DNA of 64,000 nt from Facklamia sp050409585 (GCF_050409585.1 NZ_JBNUPE010000003.1:62001-126000), one strand, 5' to 3'; shown: positions 1 to 7,621, numbered from the stretch's first letter. Translations and numbers: made by a program. Notes: generated by a model from the letters alone, not told the origin.

Positions 1-39
1 ATCCAATGATTCGTTATCACGAACTACTGTTTTTGACAT
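1..39 (-). CDS. rpsU: 30S ribosomal protein S21, N-terminal fragment
   Basis: Only the first 13 codons lie in the window and read MSKTVVRDNESLD, which matches the strongly conserved start of bacterial S21 (MSKTVVRKNESL). A purine-rich ribosome binding site (GGGGAGGGGAA) sits a few bases upstream of the ATG. The rest of the gene continues beyond position 1. S21 is a small-subunit protein involved in translation initiation. The product call rests on this short but diagnostic segment plus the promoter and binding site. Confidence 0.85.
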   Translation of the reverse strand, partial: MSKTVVRDNESLD

Positions 40-110
40 CTGGTTCCCCTCCCCCCGAGCTTATAGTAACCTTTCCTTAGAAATAATAATCTAAACAAAG
101 TCCTCCCTAT

Positions 111-138
111 ATTATAGCATGAATCTTAAGCTTTTCAA
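111..138 (-). promoter_or_regulatory. Promoter of rpsU
   Basis: On the minus strand TTGAAA (133-138) and a perfect TATAAT (111-116) are 16 bases apart, about 70 bases upstream of the rpsU start codon. It lies between the 3' end of the Zur-like gene and rpsU, so rpsU can be transcribed independently of the upstream gene. Confidence 0.7.
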
Positions 139-163
139 GAACAAAGAAAAACTTTTGTGAAGT

Positions 164-661
164 TTATGCGGGATTATCTTGTAATACTTCTTTACATTCA
201 GCACACAGGCCAAAGACTTCAAAGCGGTGACTCCTTATTTCAACTGAAGATAAATCGGTTGTAATATGTTGCATGGGACAAGCATCAAGTAGAATTGTTT
301 TACCACAATTGGTGCAAATAAAATGATGGTGATGGTGATGGTCTGTGCCGTGAGTTAAATGGCAATTATATCGAAATAGTTGTTCTTGTTGGTATTCTGT
401 CGTTTCAAGAATACCCACTTCAACGAAATCATAGAGGTTACGATAAGTAGTATTATAAGACATGGTCGGATACTTCTCTTCCAATGCTTTATGAATGCCC
501 AAAGCAGATAGGTAGCGTTGGTTTTCAGCAAAAAGGGAAAGTATTTCTCGGCGCTTCTTGGTCATTTTAAATCCTTCTTTTTTTAGAGTCTTTAAACCTT
601 GATCAATAAGTTGTTGAACTTCTGGAGCTAACTGACCTTCATTTAATCTAACTTCTTTCAA
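164..661 (-). CDS. zur: Fur-family metalloregulator, probably Zur
   Basis: Winged-helix Fur-family repressor of about 165 residues. The N-terminal half holds the DNA-binding helix (TKKRREILSLF, then YPTMSYNTTYRNL). The C-terminal half has a histidine-rich metal site (HGTD followed by six histidines) and two CxxC pairs (CTNC and CAEC) that normally hold structural zinc. The His cluster before FICTNCGK is common in Zur-like members of Firmicutes, so zinc sensing is favoured over PerR or Fur, but this is inference. A TTG start at 661 is chosen because AAAGAGGTG lies just upstream; the in-frame TTG at 679 has no such site. The gene is followed by the rpsU promoter. Confidence 0.7.
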   Translation of the reverse strand: MKEVRLNEGQLAPEVQQLIDQGLKTLKKEGFKMTKKRREILSLFAENQRYLSALGIHKALEEKYPTMSYNTTYRNLYDFVEVGILETTEYQQEQLFRYNCHLTHGTDHHHHHHFICTNCGKTILLDACPMQHITTDLSSVEIRSHRFEVFGLCAECKEVLQDNPA

Positions 662-725
662 TTCTGTCACCTCTTTCAAGAAATATGGTAAACTTAAATT
701 AATTCATTAACTGGATAGCCATTAG

Positions 726-1180
726 GAATCAAGCAAATCCGTTACCACTTCATTTTTTATCATATCGGATTCAATTGGTGAGACCACCTTAAGAGTTGCT
801 AAAGCAGTAGCCTATCAATTCCCATATGTTCATATATTATTGCACAAATATGTCTTCATTTCAACAAGCTCGCGCTTGCAAGGGGTTCTACAAGAGGCTA
901 AAAATCATCAAGCTAAAGAGGCCGAATCTTTTTGCATAATGAATAATTTACATTTCTTTAATTTATCGCCACCCTTTACTCAAGTGGTATCACAACTTAC
1001 CGGAAAAAACAAGTCAAACTATCGGTGCTCAAAACGAGTTAAACCATGAATATTTTGACCGTAATAATGCCGTGGAATTTGCCATGCGCTATGCTGATGG
1101 AAAAGAGCCCAAAATTTTTATCGAAGCAGATATTATCTTATTAGCTGTCTCACACCCTTCAAAAACACCCCTAAATGTTG
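726..1180 (+). pseudogene. Decayed DUF299 kinase/pyrophosphorylase (PEP synthase or PPDK regulatory protein)
   Basis: Two frames together recover a PpsR/YqfL-like protein. From about 753 one frame reads FFIISDSIGETTLRVAKAVA and runs to VVSQLTGKN; from 1012 the next frame reads SQTIGAQNELNHEYFDRNNA, then ADGKEPK and ADIILLAVSHPSKTPLN. These match the family's SDSIGET start, the YF-R-xAIEFAxxYDDGK segment and the ADI(I/V)L-GVSRTSKTPLS block. There is no start codon, a frameshift near 1005-1012, and the gene stops near 1176 at the btu operon terminator, about half the usual 270-280 residues. The GVSR Arg position has become His. Intact homologues are bifunctional Ser/Thr kinase and phosphorylase regulators of pyruvate phosphate dikinase or PEP synthase. 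Not functional here. Confidence 0.8.
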
Positions 1181-1201
1181 ACGTAAAAACATTTAGGGGT
1201 T
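1159..1201 (-). terminator. Terminator of the BtuFCD-like operon
   Basis: A 13 bp perfect stem (ACCCCTAAATGTT at 1167-1179 with its complement at 1188-1200) is followed on the minus strand by GTTTTT. It lies directly after the stop of the ATPase gene at 1206. Confidence 0.8.
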
Positions 1202-1205
1202 ATTA

Positions 1206-1961
1206 TCATTGCCATTGTTGATATTTTTCTTTTAAATAACTCGCAATATCCATTTGATAACTGCTATTTAATTTTTCTGAAGACAAAGCCTTAGACACAT
1301 CATTAAAAACTACTTGATGTCCCTCTTTTAACAATAGAGCCCGATTTCCATATTTTTTAGCAAGACTCAAATCGTGCATAACTGTAATAATGGATCGTCC
1401 TGGCTGCTGCAACCACTCTTTAAGTGTTCTAAAAAGGTTTTGCTCATATATTAAGTCTAAATGATTACTTGGTTCATCTAATATTAATAACTTAGGATCC
1501 TGTAAAAAAAGTTGAGCTAAGTATGCTCGCTGCCTTTCTCCTCCTGATAAGCTTTGAACTGATCGCTTACGCTTTTGATATAGATTGGTTTGAAGCAGGA
1601 CTCTTTCAAGCACCTCTTGATCTATGTCTGTCCAGCTCTTAAACCAGCCTTTAAGATGTGGGTAGCGTCCCATACGCACCAATTCTTCTACAGTAAAATC
1701 AAAGTCTGAACCAGGATGTTGGTCTAAAACACCAAAAATCATTGCCTTTTGATTGCTTTTTAAAAGCCGAAGGTTGCTGCCATAGATCTCAATTTCTCCA
1801 GTGTAGGGATTTTGACCAGATAGAGCTTTTATTAATGAGGTTTTTCCTGATCCGTTTGGTCCACAAATCATCAACCAATCACCCTCGGCTACTTCAAAAT
1901 TAATGTCATGTAAAATTATTTTTTTATCTAATTCCATTTTGAGTTTATTAACTTTAAGCAT
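1206..1961 (-). CDS. btuD: ABC transporter ATPase, cobalamin/iron-chelate type (BtuD/FecE-like)
   Basis: Cytoplasmic ATPase of about 251 residues that powers the permease encoded just upstream. It shows Walker A GPNGSGKTS, the LSGGERQR signature, Walker B LLILDEPSNHLD and the switch His in VMHDLSL. The start at 1961 is preferred over the longer frame from 2006 because AGGGGGAAG precedes it; it overlaps the permease stop by 8 bases, implying translational coupling. Sequence alone cannot separate vitamin B12, haem and siderophore importers. The cobalamin riboswitch and cobU upstream in the same transcription unit point to cobamides or cobinamide. Confidence 0.75.
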   Translation of the reverse strand: MLKVNKLKMELDKKIILHDINFEVAEGDWLMICGPNGSGKTSLIKALSGQNPYTGEIEIYGSNLRLLKSNQKAMIFGVLDQHPGSDFDFTVEELVRMGRYPHLKGWFKSWTDIDQEVLERVLLQTNLYQKRKRSVQSLSGGERQRAYLAQLFLQDPKLLILDEPSNHLDLIYEQNLFRTLKEWLQQPGRSIITVMHDLSLAKKYGNRALLLKEGHQVVFNDVSKALSSEKLNSSYQMDIASYLKEKYQQWQ

Positions 1962-3006
1962 TACGCTTCCCCCTAGCAAAGATAAGAATAAAAATACAGC
2001 TGCCAAATAAGGAAGTGATTGCCCCTATTGGTATTTCAAGGGGGGAGGCAATGGTGCGAGCTAATAAATCGGTTACCACCATAAAGTTACCACCAATAAA
2101 TAGAGTCCAAGGAATCAAACGTCTATGATTGGAGCCTACAATTAAACGACTAATATGGGGGGTTATTAAACCTACAAAAGGTATCGAACCGCCTATTGAA
2201 ACAGCAACACCAATCAGGATGGAAGTGGCAATAAACAATTTAATTCGAACAGAGACTATGTTTATCCCAATATTTCTTGCGATGTTTTCCCCCATTGAAA
2301 AAGCGTTCAATTCTTGCCATTTCATAACAATATAGCCACCCATTATTATGACGCAAACACCCATTACCCAAACATCGGTATACCTGGAGCCTGAAAGCGA
2401 CCCTAAAGTCCAAAAAACTAAAGAAGGCAGCTTTTCTTTGCTGATAATCATTAAAATATTCATTAATGAAGAGACCAGCATGGTAAAGACGATTCCAGTT
2501 AAGATAACAGTCATATTCTTTAACTGTTTATCCAAATAATAAGAAAAAGATAAAATCAATACTAGTGATCCAAAAGCAAAGATCACCGCCATCAAAAAGA
2601 TTCCTTGCCTTTGGATAAAGGAAGGAATCCCAATGACGATAGCAATGCCAGCACCCAAGCTTGCTCCAGCTGAAACTCCCAAGGTAGAGCCATCAGCCAA
2701 GGGGTTCATTAACAAACTTTGCATGGTCATTCCACTCAAAGAAAGGGCCATGCCGATTAAAAAAGCAGTGAGTAAACGAGGTAGTCTAACAGCAAGTAAG
2801 ATGGTTGCCTGTTGTTCCAAGTCGGTCATTGATTGATTTAAGACTTGATTTTCTAGCACTTGATACAAGTCAGTAAAAGAAATTTTCACACTTCCTATAA
2901 TCAAAGCCATAGCTAGTATTAAGAGAGTTATTGACACCATCAGGACTAATTTTACGACACTTTTTTTAGCTGATTGTGAAAGCTGCCAGCTCTTATTCTG
3001 TGCCAT
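1954..3006 (-). CDS. btuC: ABC transporter permease, FecCD/BtuC family
   Basis: Integral membrane permease of 350 residues with the usual 9-10 hydrophobic segments of the FecCD family. Diagnostic stretches are AVRLPRLLTAFLIGMALSLS near the N-terminus, NPLADGSTLGVSAGASLGA, and the C-terminal GSIPFVGLITPHISR loop that contacts the ATPase. The start overlaps the end of the substrate-binding protein gene by 14 bases, and the end overlaps the ATPase gene, so the three are co-translated. Substrate is inferred from the riboswitch and cobU to be a corrinoid. Confidence 0.75.
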   Translation of the reverse strand: MAQNKSWQLSQSAKKSVVKLVLMVSITLLILAMALIIGSVKISFTDLYQVLENQVLNQSMTDLEQQATILLAVRLPRLLTAFLIGMALSLSGMTMQSLLMNPLADGSTLGVSAGASLGAGIAIVIGIPSFIQRQGIFLMAVIFAFGSLVLILSFSYYLDKQLKNMTVILTGIVFTMLVSSLMNILMIISKEKLPSLVFWTLGSLSGSRYTDVWVMGVCVIIMGGYIVMKWQELNAFSMGENIARNIGINIVSVRIKLFIATSILIGVAVSIGGSIPFVGLITPHISRLIVGSNHRRLIPWTLFIGGNFMVVTDLLARTIASPLEIPIGAITSLFGSCIFILIFARGKRNA

Positions 3007-3910
3007 AAACTAGATCATATAATTCTTTGACAGCATCCATCAAGCGCGGTCCAGGTCTAGTGAAAGCAGAATTGTCTACTGCAAAAACTTTATCATTTTT
3101 TACAGCTGAAAGGTCATCCCATTCTTTGCGTTGCATAATTTCTTCTTCAGGAGAAGGAGCCTCTTCATCCATAGGAAGAGAAGTAGTAATGATTACTTGT
3201 GGATTGGCTAATAAAACTTGTTCTTCTGAGACTTCAACAAAGGATTTTTGATCTGCAAAAACATTTTCTAAATTCAACATCTGTCCAATTTCATCCATGA
3301 AGGTTTCAGAACCAGCAGTCCATAAGCCAAACTCTAGCGGAGAAACTTCATAATAAACACTCTTAGATTCTTCTTCTTGGTCAGCTTTTTCTTCAAACTC
3401 TTTAAAGACTGTTTCCATTTCTTCAATTAATTGGTCTGCTTCTTCTTCTTTACCAACTAATTGACCGAGCAAATCGATTGCTCCATAGACTTCCTCAATT
3501 GTCTGGGCATCTGTCACCAAGACGGTAATTCCTGCGTCTTCAATAGCAGTCATTTGATCTTCAGTTAAGGACATAGCAGTCATCACAACCACTTCTGGGT
3601 CTAGGGCAATAATTTCTTCAATATTTAAATTTTCACCAGTAGCGATAGCTGGAATCTCTTCCACTTCATCTGCCGGGAAGTCTACATAAGTTCCTCGACC
3701 CACAATAGTGTCTCCTGCTCCTATTTCAAAGAGTATCTCAGCATCTGCTGGCATTAAAGTGACAATTTCATCAACGGGTCCCTCTTCAAGCACAACTTCT
3801 CTACCAACCATATCGGTCAATGTGAGAACCGTCGTTTCTTCACTAGATACCATTTGTCCGGTAAACAGAGTCATCACAAACATCATTAAAACAGCAATTT
3901 TTTTATTCAT
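2993..3910 (-). CDS. btuF: Periplasmic-binding-type substrate-binding protein of the corrinoid importer (BtuF-like)
   Basis: 305 residues with an N-terminal hydrophobic segment (about 4-20) and then a BtuF/FhuD fold: TLTDMVGREVVLEEGPVDEIV, GRGTYVDFP, NIEEIIALDPEVVV, and C-terminal AVDNSAFTRPGPRLMDAV. The mature part is very acidic. No cysteine occurs anywhere, so the usual lipobox for lipid anchoring in Gram-positive bacteria is missing; the signal region ends FTGQMVSSEE. The protein is either released, or retained by an uncleaved signal or by the permease. First gene of the overlapping btuF-btuC-btuD set and the third reading frame behind the cobalamin riboswitch. Confidence 0.72.
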   Translation of the reverse strand: MNKKIAVLMMFVMTLFTGQMVSSEETTVLTLTDMVGREVVLEEGPVDEIVTLMPADAEILFEIGAGDTIVGRGTYVDFPADEVEEIPAIATGENLNIEEIIALDPEVVVMTAMSLTEDQMTAIEDAGITVLVTDAQTIEEVYGAIDLLGQLVGKEEEADQLIEEMETVFKEFEEKADQEEESKSVYYEVSPLEFGLWTAGSETFMDEIGQMLNLENVFADQKSFVEVSEEQVLLANPQVIITTSLPMDEEAPSPEEEIMQRKEWDDLSAVKNDKVFAVDNSAFTRPGPRLMDAVKELYDLVYGTE

Positions 3911-3941
3911 TTAATTTTCTCCTTTATTTCTTTAAATTTTT

Positions 3942-4544
3942 TTACTTTATATTCACTGCAATTCCTGAAACCACCCAATAAACTAAGTTCGCTTGTCTGG
4001 CAATTTCTTGATTCATTAAACCATGAATATTTCTGAAAATGCGCCCGAGTTTATACTCTGGAACCAATCCTAGACCTAGCTCATTTGACACAATGATAAA
4101 ATCCGTTGATGAAGCTTTTATTTCTTTTAAAAAAGCATTAAGCTCTTCCATAACAAAATCTTCTAGCTTTTGGATTTGCTCACCCTTTAGTTCATTGACA
4201 TACTCATCAAAAGATAGTTCTTGATTGTTAGCTAAGAATTGCCATTTATCAAAAAGAATATTGGTTAGCCAAACCGTCATACAATCGACTAAAGCAATTT
4301 GATAATTATTTGAAAGTTGCTTAACCAATTGATCCAAATCATGAGCCTGTTCATAAGTATCCCAATCTTTGGGTCTTGATAAACGATGTTTTTCAATACT
4401 CCTTTTTACTTCTGAATCAGAAAACTTATTGGCTTGGGTTGCTATATAAGCAATATTTTGAAGCTTTCGTCTATAAATTTCTTCTTGAGCTAATCTAGAT
4501 TTACCAGATTTAGCTCCTCCAGTATAATAAATAATTTCCCCCAT
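3942..4544 (-). CDS. cobU: Adenosylcobinamide kinase / adenosylcobinamide-phosphate guanylyltransferase
   Basis: Bifunctional CobU/CobP that phosphorylates adenosylcobinamide and then makes AdoCbi-GDP, the partner substrate of CobS. 200 residues with the P-loop GGAKSGKS at 9-16, the EKHRLSRPKDWDTYE segment carrying the histidine normally guanylylated, VDCMTVWLTN, and the conserved VSNELGLGLVPEYKLGRIFR block. Full length for the family. GGAAGTGA upstream serves as ribosome binding site and overlaps the end of the frameshifted transporter gene. It belongs to the riboswitch-controlled unit. Confidence 0.9.
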   Translation of the reverse strand: MGEIIYYTGGAKSGKSRLAQEEIYRRKLQNIAYIATQANKFSDSEVKRSIEKHRLSRPKDWDTYEQAHDLDQLVKQLSNNYQIALVDCMTVWLTNILFDKWQFLANNQELSFDEYVNELKGEQIQKLEDFVMEELNAFLKEIKASSTDFIIVSNELGLGLVPEYKLGRIFRNIHGLMNQEIARQANLVYWVVSGIAVNIK

Positions 4545-4548
4545 TCAC

Positions 4549-5038
4549 TCACTTCCTAAACATCGATATATTTATTTTTGTTAGACCTTCAAAAAGTCGC
4601 AAAGCTAACAATATATTAGCAAGAGTAGCTAGCTTTAAGGGCCAAAAGAAACTTACCAGCATTGCAGCCCCTAAAATCGGTTGAAAACATAGAAGTGGTA
4701 ATAAAACATTAAACAAGCAGGCGCCTAGAGTTGGAAGAATAACCGGCCATATTTCAAAGATTTAAATTTACGATAAATCATAACAAAATTAATCTGAGCT
4801 AGTATCATAAGTGCCATTAATAAAAGATAAGTGGAATACTTAAGGGAAAAGCTGAGCTCATTGCCGTTGTTAAATGTCCTATAGCACCAACTATCGCGCC
4901 AGCAGATCTTCTCATAGCTAGCAAGAGTATAAAAGCTGGACTTGAATCAAAAGCTACTGTCAAGAATAGCTTGAACTGTGCTAAGATGATTGACAATGAC
5001 ATCATATGAGCAAGGGTTACTAAATCTTTTGCCTTCAT
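4549..5038 (-). pseudogene. ECF transporter S component, frameshifted twice (CblT-like candidate)
   Basis: Three frames together rebuild a membrane protein of about 160 residues. Frame one runs from the ATG at 5038 (MKAKDLVTLAHMMSLSIILA, then RRSAGAIVGAIGHLTTAMSS) to FPLSIPL near 4830. A shift gives YLLLMALMILAQINFVMIYR. A second shift near 4760 gives FEIWPVILPTLGACLFNVLL to a TGA at 4549. Hydrophobic pattern, size and the AxxG-rich middle resemble ECF S components. As first gene after the cobalamin riboswitch and next to cobU, and with a CblS-like kinase upstream, the original product could have imported alpha-ribazole (CblT), but family assignment is inference. A good AGGAGG site precedes the start. 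Sequencing error at the two shift points cannot be excluded. Confidence 0.6.
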
Positions 5039-5046
5039 CTTACCTC

Positions 5047-5080
5047 CTTAAAAAAACCAGACTAGGCTACTTGTCTGGTT
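5047..5080 (-). terminator. Terminator of the cobalamin riboswitch expression platform
   Basis: Minus-strand hairpin AACCAGAC ... GTCTGGTT (5055-5080) followed by seven T residues (counting from the stem), ending 10 bases before the AGGAGG of the next gene. Position directly 3' of the riboswitch aptamer makes it the switchable terminator. Confidence 0.85.
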
Positions 5081-5084
5081 AATA

Positions 5085-5218
5085 AACGTATTTGTTAACG
5101 AACCTTGTTACGAGACCTTGAGAAATAACAATCATCCTTGATAAAATAGGTAATCTGACTTAGATTTTCATCCATACAGTAGCAAGGGACTGCGCACGAC
5201 TCTCACGTGCTTCCCCTA
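5085..5218 (-). promoter_or_regulatory. Cobalamin riboswitch
   Basis: The minus strand carries GGGGAAGCACGTGAGAG, then GCGCAGTCCCTTGCTACTGT, then AAGTCAGATTACC. These match the conserved GGGAA--GTGAxA, the GC-CAG-CCC-CGCTACTGT core and the B12 box (AGYCMGxxxACC) of class II/AdoCbl-type riboswitches. An intrinsic terminator follows and the next genes are corrinoid uptake and cobU, so ligand binding should stop transcription of 5038 down to 1206. The 3' part of the B12 box is weaker than consensus. Confidence 0.82.
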
Positions 5219-5249
5219 TTCTATCTTAATTATCAAAGAGCTTAGCATC

Positions 5250-5280
5250 ATTATAGCATAATTATTAAAGAAAATGACAA
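5250..5280 (-). promoter_or_regulatory. Promoter for the riboswitch-controlled transcript
   Basis: Minus-strand TATAAT at 5250-5255 with an extended -10 TGC in front and TTGTCA at 5275-5280, spacer 19 bases. It sits between the cobS stop and the aptamer, so the downstream half of the locus has its own start. Confidence 0.55.
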
Positions 5281-5282
5281 TC

Positions 5283-6038
5283 CTAATTCTTATTAAAAAG
5301 AAGTAAAACAAACAGCATATAAATGATTTGACCAATTAAAGCAGCAGCTCCCATGGTATCTCCTGTCATACCTGAAATTTTATGATACACGAAATAGCGA
5401 TAAAAATACATGGTAAGCAAAAGACTTATATAACTAAGTAGATACGGCCACCCTAATAGGAAAAAGAAAGCCATTGTTAAAATCTGACTGGCCACAATTT
5501 TCCAAGTAGAAACGCCTAGGAAAAGACTACCTAAGCCATTGGGGTTATCACCAACATACACTAACTGATAAAACATTAAGGGTAAACAGCTACGACCACT
5601 GGCAGCCCAAGCAATAACAAAAACTATTTCATTTTCAAAACAATTAATTAAAAACTCTCTTCCTAAAACAAAGGTAAGTAAAATAGTCGAAATTAAGATC
5701 AAAGCACCATTGGCTCCAATTGCTGAATCTTTCATAATTCGAACCATCTCATCAGCTTTTTTAGAGGATAATAGTCCGTCAGCAGTATCAGCCAAAGCAT
5801 CATAATGAAAGCCTCTAGTTAGTAAAATATCCAAGATAATTAATAGAGACCATGCGATGGTGGATGAGAAAAAGTTACGAAATAAAAAAAAGAACAAAGC
5901 AAAGATTCCGGCATATATAAAAGCAAAAGCTGGGAAATAGATTACCCCTTTTTTTAATTTAGTAGCTGCTTGATCGACTGATTGATTAATTGGGATTGCT
6001 GTAAAAAATTGAAAATATAAAATAATAGACTCAATCAA
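5283..6038 (-). CDS. cobS: Adenosylcobinamide-GDP ribazoletransferase (cobalamin synthase)
   Basis: Polytopic membrane enzyme of 251 residues that joins AdoCbi-GDP to alpha-ribazole or its phosphate. The family signatures are present: FHYDALADTADGLLSS around 77-92 (metal-binding D-DTADG motif) and SGMTGDTMGAAALIGQ near the C-terminus. Several hydrophobic segments fill the rest. The start overlaps the stop of the CblS-like gene by four bases. Last gene of the upstream cobamide unit. Confidence 0.9.
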   Translation of the reverse strand: MIESIILYFQFFTAIPINQSVDQAATKLKKGVIYFPAFAFIYAGIFALFFFLFRNFFSSTIAWSLLIILDILLTRGFHYDALADTADGLLSSKKADEMVRIMKDSAIGANGALILISTILLTFVLGREFLINCFENEIVFVIAWAASGRSCLPLMFYQLVYVGDNPNGLGSLFLGVSTWKIVASQILTMAFFFLLGWPYLLSYISLLLTMYFYRYFVYHKISGMTGDTMGAAALIGQIIYMLFVLLLFNKN

Positions 6039-6766
6039 TATAACTCACCCACCCATTTAATATCTTTAAAAATTGTCAATAAATTAGCTTTAAAAGCTGG
6101 TTTTATTACAATTAAGAGAGATGTTGCAGGCCCTGCTGATTGATAAAATTGAGGTGAATCTTGACCTAATCTAAAATCAAGTTGGTTAAATTTAGCCACT
6201 TGCTGTGCTTCAGCAATCGCACCTTGAGACCCAATTGGAACTATTTCATGAATGACATCTTTAAGATTTAATAAGTGGTAAAGCTCTTGATAACTAACTA
6301 TTTGATCGACCTGGTCAATTAAATCCTGACCCATTAAAGGTTTTCCTATTTGATAGACTTGATCCCCTGGTTGGACTTTTTTTATTTTTAAATCAGCGAT
6401 TTTGGCCTTTGCAAGCAAGGTGAGTCCAAGGGATGTCATCTTAGTTGGCATATTTTCCTCAGTTGAGCCATTCATTGCTAAATCAAAAAGACCTGCTAAT
6501 GCCAGTTCTTTTTTTATACCATCAAGCATTAAATCTCCAGTTGGATTCATTTCATTGCCAAACATATTTATTAATAATTGTGGCTGGGCGTTTACAGAAA
6601 GAACCTCCATAAGTACCACGCGAACAGCAAAAGCTGCAGTAATTTGGGGTGAAACGCTTAAAACATCAGCTTCTTTTTGGCCGATTGAAGCTGAAGTGTC
6701 ACAAGCAATAACTAAGGACTCATCATTACTTAATGGCATAATATGTATATCACGATATTTTTCCAT
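6035..6766 (-). CDS. cblS: CblS-like alpha-ribazole kinase (PurM/ThiL-like fold)
   Basis: 243-residue soluble protein starting with an AIR-synthase/ThiL-like nucleotide and metal motif (LVIACDTSASIGQKEADVL, about 18-36), followed by AAFAVRVVLMEVLSVNAQPQ, the helix seen after the metal Asp in PurM-like kinases. It is translationally coupled to cobS and lies in a cobamide operon that lacks CobT. In Listeria and Geobacillus, CblS phosphorylates salvaged alpha-ribazole, bypassing CobT. Operon position and fold hint make the same role likely here, but I cannot align the family, so the symbol is tentative. An unrelated small-molecule kinase is the alternative. Confidence 0.55.
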   Translation of the reverse strand: MEKYRDIHIMPLSNDESLVIACDTSASIGQKEADVLSVSPQITAAFAVRVVLMEVLSVNAQPQLLINMFGNEMNPTGDLMLDGIKKELALAGLFDLAMNGSTEENMPTKMTSLGLTLLAKAKIADLKIKKVQPGDQVYQIGKPLMGQDLIDQVDQIVSYQELYHLLNLKDVIHEIVPIGSQGAIAEAQQVAKFNQLDFRLGQDSPQFYQSAGPATSLLIVIKPAFKANLLTIFKDIKWVGELY

Positions 6767-6768
6767 TT

Positions 6769-7590
6769 CTACTCTCCTATCTCAATAACCTTCAAAGCTT
6801 CCTTTAGATTGTCCAACAAAGTCGATCCCTCTTCCCACTCTCTAGGTGTTCCTAAACTTGTTAAATAATAATTACATCCTTGCTTAGTCAGTTTCTGTCT
6901 GCGGTGGACATGTCCCATAAAACTATGACGGATGGGATATTTATCATAAAAAGGCTTAAGATCATCAGTAGAAATAAAAGCATTAAAATAATCTATGTCT
7001 TCTTGAAATTTAGGATCTGGTAAGATTTGCAAATCAAAATCTGTTACAAAATGAGTGACTAGAATATAATTAGCTTTGTTTAGGTAGATCATATCTTTTT
7101 CTATTGTTCTGGCAAATTCTCTTGAGACTTGGCGATCAGATTGCTGCCAATGAATATGTAGTTTATCCTCCCACATATAACCTTGGTATCTACCTGCTTG
7201 AAGAAATTTTTCATCATGACGTCCAAAATTTCCCGAATGATTGTACCAAGCGGAGTGCCCGACTAATCCCCAATCTTGATTTAGAGAAAGTGGCTTTCCT
7301 ATTAAACAGTTCGGATGGTTACAATAGCTATCATAAATAATTTGGGTTTCTTGATTAGTAGACCAATAATCGTGATTTCCTGGAACAAAATATAAAGGGA
7401 TGGTTATGGCTGCTTGTAAGTCCTTAATGAATGAAAAAACTAAAGACTGATGATTCGCTATGTCTCCAGCTATAATTAAATAAGACAAATTCCACTCATC
7501 AGTTTCTTTAGCCAGTAAATCAATAATTGTTTGAGCGTAGGGCTCTGCTTGTAAATCAATATGGAGATCAGAAATAACACCAATCTTCAT
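6769..7590 (-). CDS. Calcineurin-like metallophosphoesterase in the cobamide operon
   Basis: 273 residues with the full two-metal phosphoesterase motif set: ISDLHID (D8, H10), IAGDIANH, PGNHDYW, a THF histidine near 180 and MGHVHRR near 225. No signal peptide, so cytoplasmic. It is 2 bases upstream of cblS and 31 bases after the adenosyltransferase, all co-directional. No CobC-type phosphatase is visible in this locus, so the enzyme could remove the 5'-phosphate from alpha-ribazole phosphate or adenosylcobalamin phosphate. That is inference from position; the family has many substrates. Confidence 0.7.
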   Translation of the reverse strand: MKIGVISDLHIDLQAEPYAQTIIDLLAKETDEWNLSYLIIAGDIANHQSLVFSFIKDLQAAITIPLYFVPGNHDYWSTNQETQIIYDSYCNHPNCLIGKPLSLNQDWGLVGHSAWYNHSGNFGRHDEKFLQAGRYQGYMWEDKLHIHWQQSDRQVSREFARTIEKDMIYLNKANYILVTHFVTDFDLQILPDPKFQEDIDYFNAFISTDDLKPFYDKYPIRHSFMGHVHRRQKLTKQGCNYYLTSLGTPREWEEGSTLLDNLKEALKVIEIGE

Positions 7591-7621
7591 TTTCTATCTC
7601 CTCACAATTAATTTAAACCAC

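Noticed and set aside
309..345. Run of six histidine codons taken for an artificial tag
   Set aside because: It is internal, uses mixed His codons and sits in the natural metal-binding region of a Fur-family protein.
840..1049. Open frame of 69 codons on the plus strand as an independent small gene
   Set aside because: It is a middle piece of the decayed DUF299 gene; the conserved protein sequence begins before its TTG and continues in another frame.
4817..5038. 73-codon frame as a complete small membrane protein
   Set aside because: The homologous sequence goes on in two further frames down to 4549, so it is the front part of a frameshifted gene.
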